Position numbers and translations under genes: made by a program
DNA from: Synergistetes bacterium HGW-Synergistetes-1
GTDB taxonomy: Bacteria; Synergistota; Synergistia; Synergistales; Synergistaceae
Reading direction: 5' to 3'
Length of the DNA stretch: 64,000 nucleotides
Assembly: GCA_002839185.1 (NCBI GenBank)
Contig: PGXO01000005.1
Location: forward strand, 62,001-126,000
In this document: one piece after another, positions 8,918 to 17,146 of the stretch
Numbering within the stretch: the stretch's first letter is position 1
Layout of the letters: each line of letters opens with the position of its first letter
Notes under the pieces: generated by a model
Database searches by the model: none
Told to the model about the DNA's origin: nothing
The model's input: only the letters and a program-made list of their open reading frames with translations

Positions 8918-9664
8918 TTAAATGCGCACTTTGCCTCTTTCCCACGGCAGTAATATCTCTCTTCGAAGTATCCACAGCGGGATATTATCCGGAAGGATCT
9001 TTCTCACATCAGATGAAATCGATTCCTCTGCTATCCCAAAAAGCATCGGAACATCCATCTTTTTTGAAAATTCGTCCACTAAAATTATTCCTTCTGCACA
9101 GTCTTTAGGGCTTGTTGTGTTCATAAGGTGCGGATTAGCTGCTGTTGCGTTGACTTTTAGTCCGCATGTAGCTTCAAGTTTGTCTTTCATTTGGGCAATT
9201 TCTGAAAAAGTTTTGGTATGGGTCCTGTAGGGGTTGATGACAAAGATAAGGTCATATCCGGCTTTAATAATTTCCGGTTCAAACTGCTTTAACGCAAGTG
9301 CTCCCTTTGAATCTCCTCCGACATCAATAATAAGCCGGTTTGACGTATCATGTATCTTTGTCCGGATCAGGGGATTGATGTAGCTCATATCTCCCCATTT
9401 TATATCTCCGGGCGGCGTCAGTACCGAAAGGTTATCCTTTATTATGTCGCCCGCAAGAGCCCTGAGGCAAAAATAGGGATTGATTATGTCCATGTCCGCC
9501 AGGATAACGCTGACGCCACTGTCCGCCATAGCCGAAGCAAGGCTCATTGTCAGTTCGGTCTTGCCTGATCCAAGAGCTCCGGTGACAGCAATTACATGAT
9601 TCCATTTTTTATCTTTTAACAAAGACAGGTTGTTCTCAGGGACGCGGTTATTCTTTTTCATAGA
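8918..9664 (-). CDS. P-loop ATPase of unknown role (SIMIBI/MinD-CobQ-like) in the butyrate kinase-VOR operon
   Basis: The protein of about 248 residues has a Walker A (VTGALGSGKTELT, about residues 25-37), a switch-like ADMDIINPYF, a Walker B (NRLIIDVGGDSKG) and a later VINPYRTHTKT segment. This pattern resembles the SIMIBI class (MinD/CobB/CobQ-like), but it lacks the deviant KGGxGKT of MinD/ParA. ATG at 9664 overlaps the butyrate kinase stop by 17 nt, and the frame is open further upstream, inside buk. It sits between buk and the ferredoxin oxidoreductase genes on the same strand, so it is probably co-translated with them. A role in maturation, cofactor delivery or regulation of the oxidoreductase is possible. 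No function can be assigned from sequence. Confidence 0.75.
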   Translation of the reverse strand, partial: SMKKNNRVPENNLSLLKDKKWNHVIAVTGALGSGKTELTMSLASAMADSGVSVILADMDIINPYFCLRALAGDIIKDNLSVLTPPGDIKWGDMSYINPLIRTKIHDTSNRLIIDVGGDSKGALALKQFEPEIIKAGYDLIFVINPYRTHTKTFSEIAQMKDKLEATCGLKVNATAANPHLMNTTSPKDCAEGIILVDEFSKKMDVPMLFGIAEESISSDVRKILPDNIPLWILRREILLPWERGKVRI

Positions 9665-10724
9665 TGTGAGCCTCTTCTTCCCCTGTGAGCACTTTGTAGG
9701 CCCCTTCAGCAAGTGCTCTCAGTTCGTCTTCCCCTGGCACGAAGATGACCTCTGATATCCAGGACACCCTCTCTTTGATCAGATCGCATAGATAGGTACT
9801 GTTTGCAAGGCCTCCCGTCAGTATCACAGCGTCCACTCTCCCATAAAGATTGACAGCCCTTGAACCTATTTCAGCAGCTATCTGATAGGCAAGCGCCTCT
9901 ACGATGAGTTTCGCTTTCTCGTCTCCCGCATGCACCATTTCAGCTATTTTCCTGAAATCACGCGTGCCAAGGTGGGCAGCAACTCCAGCATTTCCAATAA
10001 TCATTCTTTGAATTTCTTTTTCTGAATACTTACCTGAAAAACATCTTTTTATTAGATCTCCTGCATGTACTGTGCCGGCACGTTCCAATGACATCGGACC
10101 ATACCCTCCAAGTCCGTTGTTCACGTCTATCACCCTGCCTTCACAGTGTGCTCCGACGGTAACCCCGCCACCCATATGCACTACTATGAACCTGCACTCC
10201 TCAATAGGTTTTCCCATTTGCTTCGCTATCCTGTATGCCACAGCTTTTTGGTTCAATGCATGGAATATGGATCTTTTGGGCATATCTGGGATGCCGCTGA
10301 CATGTGCTACGGGGGACATCTCGTCAACACAGACAGGATCAACGATAAAGGCAGGAATAGATCCTGCCTTCTCTGATATCCTTTTTGCAATTAGTCCTCC
10401 GAAATTTGAAGCATGCCTTCCATATCGGCATAGTCTCAAGTCGCTTTCCATCGCTTCGTTAATAATCCAAGCGCCGCCAATCATCGGACGCAGCAACCCA
10501 CCCCTGCCTGCAACAGCAGAGAGTTCGGAAACCCTGTTCCCATGGTTTTCAAGTATTTCTATTGAATTGGAAAATCGAAAGTTTTCTTCCTTTTCAGCTG
10601 ACTCTTTGCAACGGTCAATATCTTCCTGGCTATACTCCGCAGATTCTGACCAGATCATATTCAGGTCATCATACAAAGCTGCCTTCATTCCTGTGCTTCC
10701 CGGGTTGATTGCAAATATCTTCAT
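9648..10724 (-). CDS. buk: Butyrate kinase
   Basis: The protein of about 358 residues belongs to the acetate/butyrate kinase (ASKHA) family. It shows FAINPGSTGMKAALYDD (phosphate 1), VVHMGGGVTVGAH (phosphate 2), NGLGGYGPMSLERAG and the adenosine motif VDAVILTGGLANS. Gly-Gly-Gly-Val-Thr-Val-Gly-Ala-His and the length are typical of butyrate rather than acetate kinases. ATG at 10724 (MKIFAINPG) is the family-like start. A TTG at 10736 is also in frame. Reaction: butyryl- or branched-chain acyl-phosphate + ADP to acid + ATP. The usual partner phosphotransbutyrylase is not in the window. With the VOR genes it would complete ATP formation from amino-acid-derived 2-oxoacids. Confidence 0.93.
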   Translation of the reverse strand: MKIFAINPGSTGMKAALYDDLNMIWSESAEYSQEDIDRCKESAEKEENFRFSNSIEILENHGNRVSELSAVAGRGGLLRPMIGGAWIINEAMESDLRLCRYGRHASNFGGLIAKRISEKAGSIPAFIVDPVCVDEMSPVAHVSGIPDMPKRSIFHALNQKAVAYRIAKQMGKPIEECRFIVVHMGGGVTVGAHCEGRVIDVNNGLGGYGPMSLERAGTVHAGDLIKRCFSGKYSEKEIQRMIIGNAGVAAHLGTRDFRKIAEMVHAGDEKAKLIVEALAYQIAAEIGSRAVNLYGRVDAVILTGGLANSTYLCDLIKERVSWISEVIFVPGEDELRALAEGAYKVLTGEEEAHIYEKE

Positions 10725-10911
10725 TTTTATCCGCAACCTTTGCTAAATAGAGTCATATTTCACATTTAGGTTTGTTTTTAAAAAGAAACTCTTACCTATA
10801 CTTTATTATAATACATTTTTATTTTTAAGAAAAGGTTTCAATATTCAGCTGAATTTTCTGGCTTTTCTGTGCCTTGACACTCAATATTCTGGTTGTTATA
10901 CTCTCCTTCGT

Positions 10912-10985
10912 GGCGGCATAGCCAAGCGGTAAGGCAGAGGACTGCAAATCCTTCATCCCCGGTTCGAATCCGGGTGCCGCCTCCA
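10912..10985 (+). tRNA. tRNA-Cys (GCA)
   Basis: The cloverleaf can be folded by eye. Acceptor GGCGGCA (10912-10918) pairs with TGCCGCC (10975-10981). The anticodon stem AGGA/TCCT encloses a loop with anticodon GCA, the T arm is CCCGGTTCGAATCCGGG, and CCA is encoded at 10983-10985. Confidence 0.95.
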
Positions 10986-11017
10986 TAATTTCTTGATCAA
11001 TGATACGATTCTTTAAT

Positions 11018-11069
11018 AAAACATAAAAAAGATCTCAAGACTTAAGTCTTGAAATCTTTTTTATGTTTT
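11018..11069. terminator. Long bidirectional hairpin between tRNA-Cys and the EamA gene
   Basis: Two 24-nt arms (11018-11041 and 11046-11069) pair with one mismatch around a TTAA loop. The outer part is A-rich on one side and T-rich on the other, so it can act as an intrinsic terminator in both directions for the convergent tRNA-Cys and EamA transporter genes. Confidence 0.8.
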
Positions 11070-11114
11070 ACAAAGTATGCAAGATTTTCAGTAAGATCGC
11101 AGCCGCTGAATAAA

Positions 11115-12044
11115 TCACGAGCCTTTCCGTGGAGTCCAAATCATCAGTATAACGGATGCTACTATAAGGGGCGTAGCCACAAGCATATTGATACTCAGAT
11201 GTTCCCCTCCCAGAAGCCATCCTAGAAAGACAGCCACTACAGGATTGACAAAAGCATGGGTAGCGACCCTGTTGGCCGGTTCGACCCTCATCAGCCAGAG
11301 AAAAGATGAGTATGCGACAAGGGAGCCGAAGATTATCAGGTAAATAAGCGCAAGCACTGATCTGTCGGAAAAAGAGGCCATGCTTTGATAATTTCCCGTG
11401 AAGGCCGATATCAGAAAGTGTATGGACATCATTACAGCGCCGCCGCACATCATCTGCATTCCCGACGACATCAGCGAGTCCTCATGAATTTTCGGATTCC
11501 TTGAGATAAAAGCGCCTGTTACCCAGGTGAGTCCGCTCAGAATAAGCATAAGCACCCATATCAAATAACTTGATTCAAATGAGAAATCCGCGTTAGGATC
11601 TCCTGTGACCAGGAAAAAGATACCCAAAAAGCCTAATATTATCCCAACATAATGACGCTTTGCAGGTCTTTCGCCATTGAAGAACATCCATCCTAATACG
11701 CAGAACCAGAGCGGCTCCAGTGCCACAAGAAGGGCCGCTATGGAAGATGGCACTACGGTTTCAGCGCTCGTTATCAGTCCGTATGATATTACGAATGGGA
11801 GCAGAGATGCCATAAAGGCATTTTTCCATCCCTGCACAGTAGTCCTGTAACCGGACTGAAGAAACCTGGCAGCAAAAAGCATGATTCCGGCACTAAGAAA
11901 CCTTGCTCCTCCCGAAAAAAAAGGAGGAATGGTCTCAACAGAAAATCTTATGGCAAGATATGTGGATCCCCAGATAATATAAATCATCAGATAAGCAAAA
12001 ATAAGTGCCGCTTTTGAAGGCTTGCTCATCCCGACAGGAGACAT
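11115..12044 (-). CDS. EamA/DMT-family permease
   Basis: The protein of about 309 residues has ten predicted hydrophobic segments arranged as two EamA repeats: first repeat YLMIYIIWGSTYLAIRF to VLGWMFFNGERP, second repeat YLIWVLMLILSGLTW to AVFLGWLLGGEHLS. The motif IIWGSTYLAIR and the F(F/G)GE signatures are typical of drug/metabolite transporters. ATG at 12044 has AGAGG with 7-nt spacing. The frame opens 20 codons earlier without a better site. Such proteins usually export amino acids or small metabolites. The substrate is unknown. It is a single gene, convergent with tRNA-Cys. Confidence 0.88.
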   Translation of the reverse strand: MSPVGMSKPSKAALIFAYLMIYIIWGSTYLAIRFSVETIPPFFSGGARFLSAGIMLFAARFLQSGYRTTVQGWKNAFMASLLPFVISYGLITSAETVVPSSIAALLVALEPLWFCVLGWMFFNGERPAKRHYVGIILGFLGIFFLVTGDPNADFSFESSYLIWVLMLILSGLTWVTGAFISRNPKIHEDSLMSSGMQMMCGGAVMMSIHFLISAFTGNYQSMASFSDRSVLALIYLIIFGSLVAYSSFLWLMRVEPANRVATHAFVNPVVAVFLGWLLGGEHLSINMLVATPLIVASVILMIWTPRKGS

Positions 12045-12270
12045 ATAACAACCTCTTTTCATTGTTAACAGCATTCCGCCCATTATCAACAGACAGTTCA
12101 GCAATTATACAGCCATCTTTCAATAATTCTTTTTTTCATATTTAGAAAAAACGTTGTTTAAGTGCATATACCCATGCAATAATGACAAATATAAATCAAA
12201 ATTTCAGTGTTATGGAATTATGTTGTTAAGTATATTAAAAAGCAACCTCTATCAAGGGAGGCCGCGAATT

Positions 12271-12990
12271 TTGAAAAATATCGCAAAAATGCAGTTATTC
12301 GTAGAAAGACACATGTCTGATGGAAGAGCGCTGACAGTACCCTGTACGATCGAAGTACTTTCTAGAAAAGACCAAGACATCTCTGTGAAACTGCACAACG
12401 AAGTAGCGCATGGACTCAGCCGTGAGATCTTTGCCGCAAGCACTGAAGAAGATCTGAAAAGATTTGTGAGCAAAGACGGTCTTGCTGTAGGTGCCAGATA
12501 TGAAGACCGCCTGATCTGTCTCAGGACGCTCAAAACTTCACGTGAATGGGTCAGGGAATCCTTAAAGGATTATAATCTTGCTCCCGATAGATATGCTAAT
12601 TCCGCAGTAACTGGTTTTTGCGTAGTAGATAGGGAATTCAGGGGAAACAACATACAGTTTCTTTCACAGTTTTACGCGGAGAACATTGTTTCGAAAAAAT
12701 ATGATTCGGTAGTTACGACTGTATCTCCCAAAAACATCTTCAGCCTGCAAAATGTCCTTGCATGCGGATACTATATTATTGCAATAGAATGGACTTACGG
12801 AGGTTTTTTGCGTTTTGTTCTGAAAAAAGAATTTTATCCTGCGTATCCACTCTGGACTCACGGACATCTGAGGATACCTATAAGGGAAATAAAAAAACAG
12901 CAGGAAGCTATTTCAAGGGGCAATGTCGGCTACAAGATAGTTAGAGGTCCGAGGGGATTCATAATGCTTTACGGCAGGGTGGGCCCCTGA
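12271..12990 (+). CDS. GNAT-like acetyltransferase-fold protein
   Basis: TTG at 12271 is chosen because AAGGGAGG lies 8 nt upstream. The frame is open to 12154 but without a ribosome site. The protein has about 239 residues. The middle (TGFCVVDREFRGNNIQFLSQ, then VVTTVSPKNIFSLQNVLACGY) resembles the beta4-alpha3 and beta5-alpha4 parts of GNAT acyltransferases, where RGN(N/G) would contact the pyrophosphate of acyl-CoA and SLQNVLACGY is the usual S..N...CG(F/Y) element. The N-terminal 90 residues and the C-terminus are not recognised. No partner gene lies beside it. The substrate is unknown and the family assignment is moderate. Confidence 0.6.
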   Translation: MKNIAKMQLFVERHMSDGRALTVPCTIEVLSRKDQDISVKLHNEVAHGLSREIFAASTEEDLKRFVSKDGLAVGARYEDRLICLRTLKTSREWVRESLKDYNLAPDRYANSAVTGFCVVDREFRGNNIQFLSQFYAENIVSKKYDSVVTTVSPKNIFSLQNVLACGYYIIAIEWTYGGFLRFVLKKEFYPAYPLWTHGHLRIPIREIKKQQEAISRGNVGYKIVRGPRGFIMLYGRVGP

Positions 12991-13030
12991 GCTTTTCCTT
13001 ATAATCAAATAATTGCGTCTATCAAGAAAA

Positions 13031-13064
13031 ATGGCAGTCCTGCCGTTAAGACATGGACTGCCAT
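13031..13064 (-). terminator. Hairpin terminator for the yqjDEK-like operon
   Basis: A 10-bp stem ATGGCAGTCC (13031-13040) with GGACTGCCAT (13055-13064) is followed on the minus strand by TTTTTCTT. It also lies after the convergent GNAT-like gene. Confidence 0.75.
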
Positions 13065-13087
13065 TATTATTAATTGTCCGGGAAAAG

Positions 13088-13324
13088 CTATATCAGTTTT
13101 TTTATTATTCCTGAGATCAGACTTGGTCCGGGGAAAAAAGCACGGGACAACTTTTTGCCCGTGAAGCCAGTCATCAGACCGGCAAACGCCATTGCTCCGA
13201 GGACATGCAGAGGTTTTCTTTTAATTATACGGACAGGATCGAACTCCATGATCGCGGCCTTAAAATTGGCCTTCGCCTCTTCAAGAGTCAGTTCTTTTTT
13301 GTTCTGCTCCAACACCAGCCCCAC
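13088..13324 (-). CDS. Small membrane-associated protein, third gene of a yqjDEK-like set
   Basis: The protein has 78 residues or slightly fewer. In-frame starts are GTG 13324, GTG 13315 and TTG 13312, and AAAGGTGGGG lies just upstream. An acidic/basic helix (EEAKANFKAAIMEFDP) is followed by a hydrophobic stretch (LHVLGAMAFAGLMTGFTG) and a short basic C-terminus. It overlaps the holin-like gene by about 35-44 nt. Its size, topology and position match YqjK of enterobacteria, although direct sequence identity is not obvious. It probably stays at the inner membrane. Confidence 0.6.
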   Translation of the reverse strand: MGLVLEQNKKELTLEEAKANFKAAIMEFDPVRIIKRKPLHVLGAMAFAGLMTGFTGKKLSRAFFPGPSLISGIIKKLI

Positions 13325-13604
13325 CTTTGCCGTAAGTGATCGCCCTGCCCTTAGAAAGCAGCCATATACCGGTTCCTAAAAAAAGAACAGCAACAGCAAG
13401 GGCAGAAATAGGTTTTCCGATATGATCGCTCAGCCAAATGTACAATGCTGCTCCAACGGCAAAAACTCCGTAAATGACCAGTGAGACACCAAAGAACATA
13501 ATAAGAAATCCCTCTATCACAAGGACAGATTTCTCTTTCAATGTTCTTCCTTCGGCCTCAACGAGATCAAAAAAACTAACTATCAAGTTGGCGAAAGTTT
13601 CCAA
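13281..13604 (-). CDS. Phage_holin_3_6/YqjE-like membrane protein
   Basis: The 107-residue protein has an N-terminal amphipathic helix (FANLIVSFFDLVEAEGRTLK) and two hydrophobic segments (FLIMFFGVSLVIYGVFAVGAA and ISALAVAVLFLGTGIWLL) separated by a short loop. This is the pattern of the so-called holin superfamily III/YqjE proteins, which are bacterial membrane proteins and not phage lysis genes. It starts at TTG 13604 with GGTGA upstream. It lies between a DUF883-like gene and a YqjK-like gene, the same order as yqjD-yqjE-yqjK in Escherichia coli. A role in membrane or stationary-phase stress is inferred only. Confidence 0.72.
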   Translation of the reverse strand: METFANLIVSFFDLVEAEGRTLKEKSVLVIEGFLIMFFGVSLVIYGVFAVGAALYIWLSDHIGKPISALAVAVLFLGTGIWLLSKGRAITYGKGGAGVGAEQKRTDS

Positions 13605-13646
13605 CTTTAATCACCGTTCCTGTCCAAAGCCCAAGAGGCCTGATTA

Positions 13647-13985
13647 CTATTCTTCTTCGGCACGCCAGCAACAATAATCGAGAAGTTTTCCTATTACTAT
13701 ACCGGCCCCAAAAGCTATAACCACAGAAAGGAATGGGTTGTCTGACACTCTTGTCCCAACTTTGGCAACAGCTGCTCTTCCTGGCTCTTCATATTTTTCG
13801 ATCACCGGCTTTACAGCTGCAAGGAGGGACTTAGCTCCGTCATCCAAGGTGTTTTTTACCTTGTTGAAATCAATGATGCGCTTGGCTTCGGCCTTTTCCT
13901 GCTGTTCCGCGATCGTACATTTCAAGGCCTCGATTTCAGCCTTCAATTCCATGATGATGTCTTCGCTTTTATTCACCTCTGTCAT
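13647..13985 (-). CDS. ElaB/YqjD/DUF883-like membrane-anchored protein
   Basis: The 112-residue protein has an N-terminal charged coiled coil (MELKAEIEALKCTIAEQQEK), a central helical region and a C-terminal hydrophobic anchor (PFLSVVIAFGAGIVIGKLLDY) preceded by a VSDNP motif. DUF883 proteins (ElaB, YqjD) characteristically carry a V..NP....  .G..IG(F/L)L(I/L) tail and can bind ribosomes in E. coli. The ATG at 13985 follows AAGGAGG. It is the first gene of a three-gene minus-strand operon with a YqjE-like and a YqjK-like protein. Confidence 0.75.
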   Translation of the reverse strand: MTEVNKSEDIIMELKAEIEALKCTIAEQQEKAEAKRIIDFNKVKNTLDDGAKSLLAAVKPVIEKYEEPGRAAVAKVGTRVSDNPFLSVVIAFGAGIVIGKLLDYCCWRAEEE

Positions 13986-14138
13986 GGCAATACCTCCTTC
14001 TGATTTTTCTGATTCAGTTCGTATTGCTTATGATCTCTGTTTTGCTATTTTATCATGATAGAGTATTTTCAGGAAATAAAAGGTTAAAATATAAGCATAA
14101 TTACTGCAATAATTTATTTAACAGTCGGAGGTCAGAAA

Positions 14139-14609
14139 ATGAGAGAGAACTACGTAGAGGTACCCCTCCTGCAGCAGAGGGAGATCGAAATAAAGGTACT
14201 TGGACCTGTAATAAGGGCGTTTGCTGAGGAATTCGGCAAGGAAAAAACGTATGATCTGGTACGAAAGACTATGCAGGAGATATCACGAAGCCTCGGGAAG
14301 GAAAAATCACTCAATGGAGGCGGACTGGAAAACCTGAAGGAAAAATGCATTTCAAAGTGGAACGAGGGGGGGGCGTTGGAAGTCAAGATGAAGGAAGATC
14401 TTGACTCTGTGCTTTCTTTTGATGTCACTAGATGTGAATTTGCAAACCTATACAAAGAACTGGGGTTCGGCGACATAGGATCTCTGATTTCATGCGACCG
14501 TGACTCGGCATTCCTGGAGGGATTCGATCCCGAACTGGAACTGGTGCGAGAAAAAACTCTCATGGACGGGGATACCCTCTGTGATTTCTGTTATAGAAAA
14601 AAAGGATGA
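14139..14609 (+). CDS. L-2-amino-thiazoline-4-carboxylic acid hydrolase family protein
   Basis: The 156-residue protein starts at ATG 14139 after GGAGG. It has the family features: an all-helical N-terminal half, a central FDVTRCEFANLYKELG segment, then ISCDRDSAFLEGFDPELELVREKTLMDGDTLCDFCYRKK, in which the acidic DPELEL, the MxGxxxCDFCYR tail and paired Cys are characteristic. Named for one enzyme that hydrolyses ATC to cysteine derivatives, most members are uncharacterised. It lies 4 nt before larE on the same strand, so the two are probably co-expressed and both concern sulfur-containing small molecules. The actual substrate is unknown. Confidence 0.78.
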   Translation: MRENYVEVPLLQQREIEIKVLGPVIRAFAEEFGKEKTYDLVRKTMQEISRSLGKEKSLNGGGLENLKEKCISKWNEGGALEVKMKEDLDSVLSFDVTRCEFANLYKELGFGDIGSLISCDRDSAFLEGFDPELELVREKTLMDGDTLCDFCYRKKG

Positions 14610-14613
14610 TTTT

Positions 14614-15423
14614 TTGCATCCTGAAGAAAAGTACAAAGAGCTTGTCAAATTAATAAAAAAGCTGGGAAGAGCTGCTGTCGCTTTTTCAGGAGGTGTGGAC
14701 AGTGCTTTGCTTGTTTTTGCGGCCAAAGAGGCATTGGGTGACAACGCCGTTGCCTTCACTGTCTGGTCACCGTTGCTCTCATCAAAAGATAAGATAGAGG
14801 TCCTCGCTTTTGCTGAGAGGTACGGGATCAGGCTTTTCAAAATAGGGCACGATGATCTTGACAGCAGAGATTTTTGCGAAAACGGACCGGAGCGGTGCTA
14901 TGTATGTAAATCCAAAAGGCTTGACGCGATGTTATCTTATGCAGCACAGCTTGAGATCCCATGGCTCCTTGACGGTTCAAATACCGATGACCTTAATGAC
15001 CACCGGCCGGGAATGAAGGCCCTTAAAGAATCATTCAATGTTCTTTCACCTTTTCTTGAGTGCGGCCTTTCGAAAAAGGAAATCAGGGAGATATCATCAA
15101 GCCTGGAACTGCCCACCGCAAACAAACCCTCTGCGGCCTGCCTTGCCTCAAGAATACCTACAGGCACTGCGATCAGTGAAGAGATGATCTTGAAGGTCGA
15201 TGTCGGAGAGAGCATCATCAGAAAATATCTTCCCTTAGATTCTCAACTAAGGATGCGTTATGACGGAATAACAGCAAAAATAGAAACAGACCGGGAAAAT
15301 ATTCCCGGTCTGATCAAGGATCTAAGTCTTATCACGGATAAACTGACCTCTTTCGGAATAACTGACGTCCTGGTAGTGAAGGACGGCTATTCCATGGGAG
15401 GAGCTACATTTCGACCGAAATGA
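14614..15423 (+). CDS. larE: LarE-type ATP-dependent sacrificial/iron-sulfur sulfurtransferase
   Basis: The protein of about 269 residues has a PP-loop SGGVDSALL near residue 22, the RCYVCKSKRLDAML motif, LDGSNTDDLNDHRPGM and PSAACLASRIPTG. Three conserved cysteines (RCYVCK and ACLAS) suggest the iron-sulfur-containing LarE type rather than the single sacrificial-Cys type. TTG at 14614 gives HPEEKYKEL, the usual LarE start, with AAGGATG upstream. A GTG at 14581 inside the preceding gene is the alternative. LarE makes the thiolated nicotinic acid of the nickel-pincer nucleotide cofactor, but larA, larB and larC are not in the window. The 3' end overlaps the convergent protease gene by 20 nt. 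Confidence 0.9.
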   Translation: MHPEEKYKELVKLIKKLGRAAVAFSGGVDSALLVFAAKEALGDNAVAFTVWSPLLSSKDKIEVLAFAERYGIRLFKIGHDDLDSRDFCENGPERCYVCKSKRLDAMLSYAAQLEIPWLLDGSNTDDLNDHRPGMKALKESFNVLSPFLECGLSKKEIREISSSLELPTANKPSAACLASRIPTGTAISEEMILKVDVGESIIRKYLPLDSQLRMRYDGITAKIETDRENIPGLIKDLSLITDKLTSFGITDVLVVKDGYSMGGATFRPK

Positions 15424-16927
15424 AGAGTGTCTGTCCTCCCCTGGACACCAGTATGCCCAGTGATTTGTTCTTTGCCCCCATGACCCTGTTCCAGTCATCC
15501 AGCGTCTTCATCTTTGTCCTGTTGACTTCTAGGATAACATCACCGGGCTGAAGTCCAAGCCGGGCACCCAGGCTCCCCCTGTCAACGTTTACCACGATAA
15601 GTCCCTCATTTGATTCAAGCTTGAACTGCTTTTGAATTTCATTGTCTATCACTGCAGCAGTGATCCCCATCTGCTTTGATATTTTTGCTGTGCCCGAAGG
15701 TTCCTTTGTGGGTTTACTGCCTGTTTTCTGATTTTCACCTTTGTCTATCTCGCCAAGCACTACTTCTATTGTCCTCTTTTTTCCATCCCTGAATATTTCG
15801 AATTCTACCTTGTCTCCGGCTAGCTTGTTCCTTACAGAAAAGACTACGTCCTGGCTGTTTTTGACCGCCTTGCCTGCTATTGATACTATCACGTCGCCTC
15901 TCCGAAGTCCGTATTTTTCTGCAGGTGAGCCGGGCTGAACATCAGCAATGATCGATCCTTCTTTAACAGGTATCTTGTAGGCGTCGACAAGCGCAGCCGT
16001 CAGCGGCTGCACTGTTACCCCAAGCCAGCCTCTCCTTACTTCCCCATGCTGGATAAGGTCGTCCATGATCTGCTTGGCCATGTTGATCGGAACTGCGAAC
16101 CCTATTCCCTGTGCATAAGGAACGATAGCGGTGTTGATACCAATGACCCTTCCGTTGAGGTCGATAAGAGGTCCTCCGCTGTTTCCCGGGTTGATCGCCG
16201 CGTCTGTCTGCATGAAACCCTGGAAGTTGACTCCGGGTGCCTGTAGAGTCCTGTTTTTAGCTGAAACTACTCCCGCAGTTACAGAATTCTCAAAACCCAG
16301 TGGGTTGCCTATCGCGACGACCCATTCACCGACTTCTGTCGCATCAGAGTCTCCGAGCAAAAGCACGGGAAGGTCAGGGGCCTTGATCTTTATTACGGCA
16401 AGGTCGAATGTAGGATCCTGCCCGATTTTTTTCGCGTCAAAGGACCTGCCGTCCAAAAGTGTGACCTTGATCTTGTCAGCGCCTTCAACAACATGGTTGT
16501 TTGTCAGGATATACCCATCCTTAGTAACGATGAAGCCGGAGCCTTTGCCTCTTTGAGGCACCACTCTCTCCTGCATCCCGTCTCCGCCGAAGAAATCCTC
16601 TCCAAAAAATTCTTCAAAAAATGGATCCCTGCCGAATGGATTGCTCATTATCCTCTGTTTGACCATCGTCTCTGTGTCAATATTTACAACAGCAGGAGAG
16701 CTTTTTTTGACTATCGAGACAATAGGATTGCCGTTGTAGATATCCTGTGCGTATGCTCCGACGGTCGCAGAGGCAACAGTTTTTGCATCAGGTTCCCGTG
16801 CATTCTTTACAACAGTGTATTCTGATGCAATGAAAGTTCCAAAGGCTCCCCCAGCAAACATTATCGCACCGGCTGCAGCGGCAATACCAAATTTTTTCAC
16901 AGCAGTTATAATTTTTTCTTTACTCAT
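15404..16927 (-). CDS. Do-family periplasmic serine protease (DegP/HtrA)
   Basis: The protein of about 507 residues has an N-terminal signal anchor (IAAAAGAIMFAGGAFGTFIA), a trypsin-like domain with His in TNNHVVEG, Asp in DLAVIKI and Ser in NPGNSGGPL, and two PDZ domains (about 295-385 and 420-505). The catalytic triad is intact. The N-terminal acidic/Phe/Gly loop (DPFFEEFFGEDFFGGDG) is typical of Do proteases. ATG at 16927 has GGAGG at good spacing. It removes or refolds damaged periplasmic proteins. It is monocistronic, overlaps larE tail-to-tail by 20 nt, and is divergent from the GGDEF/EAL gene. Confidence 0.94.
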   Translation of the reverse strand: MSKEKIITAVKKFGIAAAAGAIMFAGGAFGTFIASEYTVVKNAREPDAKTVASATVGAYAQDIYNGNPIVSIVKKSSPAVVNIDTETMVKQRIMSNPFGRDPFFEEFFGEDFFGGDGMQERVVPQRGKGSGFIVTKDGYILTNNHVVEGADKIKVTLLDGRSFDAKKIGQDPTFDLAVIKIKAPDLPVLLLGDSDATEVGEWVVAIGNPLGFENSVTAGVVSAKNRTLQAPGVNFQGFMQTDAAINPGNSGGPLIDLNGRVIGINTAIVPYAQGIGFAVPINMAKQIMDDLIQHGEVRRGWLGVTVQPLTAALVDAYKIPVKEGSIIADVQPGSPAEKYGLRRGDVIVSIAGKAVKNSQDVVFSVRNKLAGDKVEFEIFRDGKKRTIEVVLGEIDKGENQKTGSKPTKEPSGTAKISKQMGITAAVIDNEIQKQFKLESNEGLIVVNVDRGSLGARLGLQPGDVILEVNRTKMKTLDDWNRVMGAKNKSLGILVSRGGQTLFISVEM

Positions 16928-17079
16928 AAACACACCTCCGCGTTTTTGACGATTATTTTTTCGAATACGTATTTCATTTTAGTTAATCCTAATTAAATTA
17001 CATCAAGTATATTACGTATGGCAAAGCGGGTGAAAAAACCTAAATCAACTTCGTAAACTTTATTGCGCATTTAGTTCCA

Positions 17080-17108
17080 TTGTTCTTTGCGCCTTTGCCT
17101 GCTATAAT
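17080..17108 (+). promoter_or_regulatory. Sigma70-type promoter of the GGDEF/EAL gene
   Basis: TTGTTC (17080-17085), a 17-nt spacer, and a perfect TATAAT (17103-17108) lie about 38 nt before the ATG at 17147. Confidence 0.7.
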
Positions 17109-17146
17109 ATTAAAGTAATGCAATCCAACCACTGTGGAGCCTGTAT

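Noticed and set aside
13281-13604. Phage holin and therefore prophage remnant
   Set aside because: Neighbours are DUF883-like and YqjK-like proteins, with no phage lysin, integrase or att sites. The holin-superfamily III name is misleading.
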